A program made the position numbers and the translations under genes. A model generated the notes under the pieces. That model was not told the DNA's origin. It saw only the letters and a program-made list of their open reading frames with translations, and made no database searches. Below are positions 6,518-8,142 of a stretch of 8,142 bases of DNA, one piece after another. The stretch is from Deltaproteobacteria bacterium (lineage in GTDB: Bacteria; Desulfobacterota; Desulfarculia; Adiutricales; Adiutricaceae): positions 1-8,142 of the forward strand of contig JAITLH010000341.1 of the NCBI GenBank assembly GCA_031277995.1, written 5' to 3'. Positions within the stretch are counted from its first letter, which is position 1. Each line of letters starts with the position of its first letter.

Positions 6518-7093
6518 CTAAGCCGGCGCCCCGGGGCTAGGCCTGGGGCTAGGCCCAGGGCTAGGCCCGGAGGTGGGCCCGGAGCTGGGGGCCTTGGCTA
6601 GGGTTAGGCTTTCGGCCTCGTCATCGGCGGGCTTGGGGGGATTGGGGGCCCGGGCCAAAAGGTCGGCCAGAAGGTCCAGGCGAAGTTCTTCGCGGCTATT
6701 GGCCACAAGGTAAACCTTGTGGGAGAACCTAATGGCCCCGGTGGGGCAGGATTCCACGCAGGCGGCGCAAAGGCAGCACAGGGTAAAGTCGTAGAGATAG
6801 ACCTTGGGGGCTTTGCCTTGGTCGCCTTTGGTGACGGTCAGGCAGTGGCCGGGGCAGGCCCGGACGCACATTTGGCAAGAAATACACTTACTTTGACCGG
6901 TATCGTCGGCCGGTACCAGCTCCAATGGCCCCCGGTAGGATTTAAGGACCTCGGGGTCATCGACCTGTCTGGGGTAGTGGGTGGTCTTTTGCGGGCTTAG
7001 GAAAAAGCGCCCGGTGATGGAAAGACCGACCAAGAGGCTATAGAGGCCTTTAAGATTATCGATAATCGCTTTAATCATACGATACCATTCCAT
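6518..7093 (-). CDS. nuoI: NADH-quinone oxidoreductase subunit I (NuoI), 2x[4Fe-4S] ferredoxin-like, with Pro/Ser tail
   Basis: This peripheral-arm subunit carries clusters N6a and N6b toward the quinone site. Two ferredoxin motifs are intact: C70-x2-C73-x2-C76-x3-C80-P and C106-x2-C109-x2-C112-x3-C116-P, with extra cysteines at 84 and 107. The N-terminal segment (about 10-30) is the usual membrane-attached helix. From about residue 150 the protein leaves the family pattern and becomes a low-complexity tail ending in five tetrapeptides, P-[ST]-[SP]-[GR] (168-187), encoded by a 12-bp DNA repeat. Start is uncertain: ATG at 7093 forms the foot of a 20-bp hairpin and has no clear Shine-Dalgarno, while Met6 (7078) gives a more NuoI-like MIKAI N-terminus but also lacks a strong site. 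The 52-nt gap after nuoH holds the hairpin. Confidence 0.95.
   Translation of the reverse strand: MEWYRMIKAIIDNLKGLYSLLVGLSITGRFFLSPQKTTHYPRQVDDPEVLKSYRGPLELVPADDTGQSKCISCQMCVRACPGHCLTVTKGDQGKAPKVYLYDFTLCCLCAACVESCPTGAIRFSHKVYLVANSREELRLDLLADLLARAPNPPKPADDEAESLTLAKAPSSGPTSGPSPGPSPRPSPGAPA
6531..6590. repeat. 12-bp tandem minisatellite in the nuoI 3' end
   Basis: Five degenerate 12-bp units run from 6531 to 6590, of the type CCGGGGCTAGGC. They are in frame with nuoI and encode PSSG-PTSG-PSPG-PSPR-PSPG just before GAPA and the stop. Gain or loss of a unit would change tail length by four residues without a frameshift, so length variation between strains is likely (inference). Confidence 0.85.
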
Positions 7094-7133
7094 TCGATAA
7101 AGGGAAATTTTTTAAAATTTCCCTTTATCGAAT
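7092..7133 (-). promoter_or_regulatory. 20-bp perfect stem-loop at the nuoI translation start
   Basis: The arms 7092-7111 and 7114-7133 are exactly complementary around a 2-nt loop. On the minus strand the 3' foot includes the first two bases of the nuoI ATG (7093). It begins 12 nt after the nuoH stop. The stem is A/T-rich with a GGG/CCC centre and no following U-run, so a terminator role is not supported. It may brake nuoI translation, protect mRNA ends, or bring the nuoH stop close to the nuoI start; these are inferences. Confidence 0.65.
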
Positions 7134-7145
7134 AACTTTGGGGGC

Positions 7146-8120
7146 TTATTCCATAAACTTTATGACTATGGCCGTGACCCAGAGGTTAAGAAGCGACAAG
7201 GGCAATAGCCATTTCCAGTTAATGTTTAATAATTGATCGAAACGCACCCGGGGGAAGGTCCAGCGGAGCCAAACGATTAGGCACATGATGACGTAGGCCT
7301 TAATGAAGGTCCACCAAAAGCCGTCCAGGAAAGGCCCTTTGTAGCCGCCCAAAAAGAACGTGGCCATGACAAAGGACACCAGAAGCATGTTGGCGTATTC
7401 GGAGAGAAAAAATAGGGCGAAACCCATGCCCGAATACTCGGTATGGAAACCGGCCGTAAGCTCGCTTTCGGCCTCGGGTAAGTCAAAGGGCGCCCGGTTG
7501 GTTTCCCCAACGAGACTGACAAAGTATATGAAACAGGCCAGGGGCTGGCAAAATAAGTTCCACTGCCAGGGCCAGGAGCCTTGCCTTTCCACGATCTCGG
7601 AAAGGTTAAGCGAGCCCGTCAAAAACACCACGGCCAGAAGGGCTATGATCATGGGAATTTCGTAGGCGATCGATTGCGAAACGGCCCTGGCCGCCCCCAA
7701 AAGGCCGTATTTGTTATTCGAGGCCCAGCCGGCCAAGATGTTGGAAATGACCCCAATCCCGGCGAAGGCCAAAATCAAAAGGATGCCGTCGTCCACTTTA
7801 AGGGCGGTTAGGTATTTGCCAAAGGGGATGGGGAGAAACAAAAGGAGAACGGGGAGAAAGGCCAAGACGGGAGCCAAAAAATACAAAAGCCAGTCGACGT
7901 TTCCGGGGATAAAAAGCTGTTTTCCAAGTAGTTTCATCGAGTCGCAGATGGCCTGGATGGTCCCCCTGGGGCCGACCTCGTAAGGTCCCGGCCGGCGCTG
8001 GATGAAACCCGCGGCTTTTCTCTCGATATAGACCATGACCACGGCGTTTCCGACCATCAGGGCGATGATCAGTAAGCAGGCGATGACTATTTGAACGAAG
8101 TTGGCAATCGAAAGATCCAT
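7146..8120 (-). CDS. nuoH: NADH-quinone oxidoreductase subunit H (NuoH)
   Basis: This is the membrane subunit that forms the quinone-entry chamber and joins the peripheral arm to the membrane arm. At 324 residues it matches the family length and has about eight helices. Seen: ERKAAGFIQRRPGP (33-46), GWASNNKYGLLGAARA (131-146), EIPM (154-157), the acidic loop ETNRAPFDLPEAESEL (206-221), and SEYANM (240-245). These include the conserved charged residues linking quinone chemistry to the proton path. The start ATG at 8120 has GGAGG near 8130-8134, a rather long 11-12 nt spacing; no better start is visible before the window edge. It is the first gene seen, and peripheral-arm genes are expected upstream. 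Confidence 0.97.
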   Translation of the reverse strand: MDLSIANFVQIVIACLLIIALMVGNAVVMVYIERKAAGFIQRRPGPYEVGPRGTIQAICDSMKLLGKQLFIPGNVDWLLYFLAPVLAFLPVLLLFLPIPFGKYLTALKVDDGILLILAFAGIGVISNILAGWASNNKYGLLGAARAVSQSIAYEIPMIIALLAVVFLTGSLNLSEIVERQGSWPWQWNLFCQPLACFIYFVSLVGETNRAPFDLPEAESELTAGFHTEYSGMGFALFFLSEYANMLLVSFVMATFFLGGYKGPFLDGFWWTFIKAYVIMCLIVWLRWTFPRVRFDQLLNINWKWLLPLSLLNLWVTAIVIKFME

Positions 8121-8142
8121 GGTCCCAAAATCCCTCCGGCCG

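Overview
The window is the membrane-arm half of a respiratory complex I (NADH:quinone oxidoreductase-type, Nuo) operon. Every gene I can support lies on the minus strand, so transcription runs from high to low coordinates. In that order: nuoH (8120-7146), nuoI (7093-6518), nuoJ (6424-5810), nuoK (5813-5481), an MrpD/NuoM-like antiporter subunit (5367-3877), a 93-residue two-helix membrane protein (3802-3521), a 595-residue NuoL-position antiporter subunit (3416-1629), and nuoM (1496 to beyond base 1, cut by the window edge). The upstream peripheral-arm genes and nuoN are presumably just outside. I see no promoter or convincing intrinsic terminator, as expected for the middle of an operon. I see no RNA gene, transposon or CRISPR.

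The main departure from textbook order (nuoH-I-J-K-L-M-N) is that the single nuoL is replaced by three genes: a complete MrpD-like subunit, a small membrane protein, and a second complete antiporter-like subunit carrying a NuoL-type C-terminal arm. With NuoM, and presumably NuoN, this implies four antiporter-like modules instead of three. The 595-residue subunit has Asn199 where the canonical pumping Lys of TM7 is expected; the 496-residue subunit and NuoM keep theirs. From general memory, this kind of layout occurs in anaerobic Desulfobacterota (deltaproteobacterial sulfate reducers and relatives). That is my best guess for the host, but the sequence alone does not prove it. The DNA is moderately GC-rich, with very frequent GGCC and many A/T runs.

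At the DNA level, the junction between the small membrane protein and the 595-residue subunit carries a 59-bp direct repeat in three tandem copies. Each copy contains the same ribosome binding site and ATG, so the translation start region is triplicated. The two extra copies encode 16-residue peptides ending 8 nt before the next start. Several non-overlapping junctions carry inverted repeats that include or abut a stop or start codon; the strongest is a perfect 20-bp stem with a 2-nt loop ending on the nuoI start. The nuoI 3' end has a 12-bp minisatellite encoding a Pro/Ser/Gly tail.

Together the products form the proton-pumping membrane arm: NuoH and NuoI link quinone and iron-sulfur chemistry to the membrane, NuoJ and NuoK carry the central axis, and the antiporter-like subunits translocate ions.
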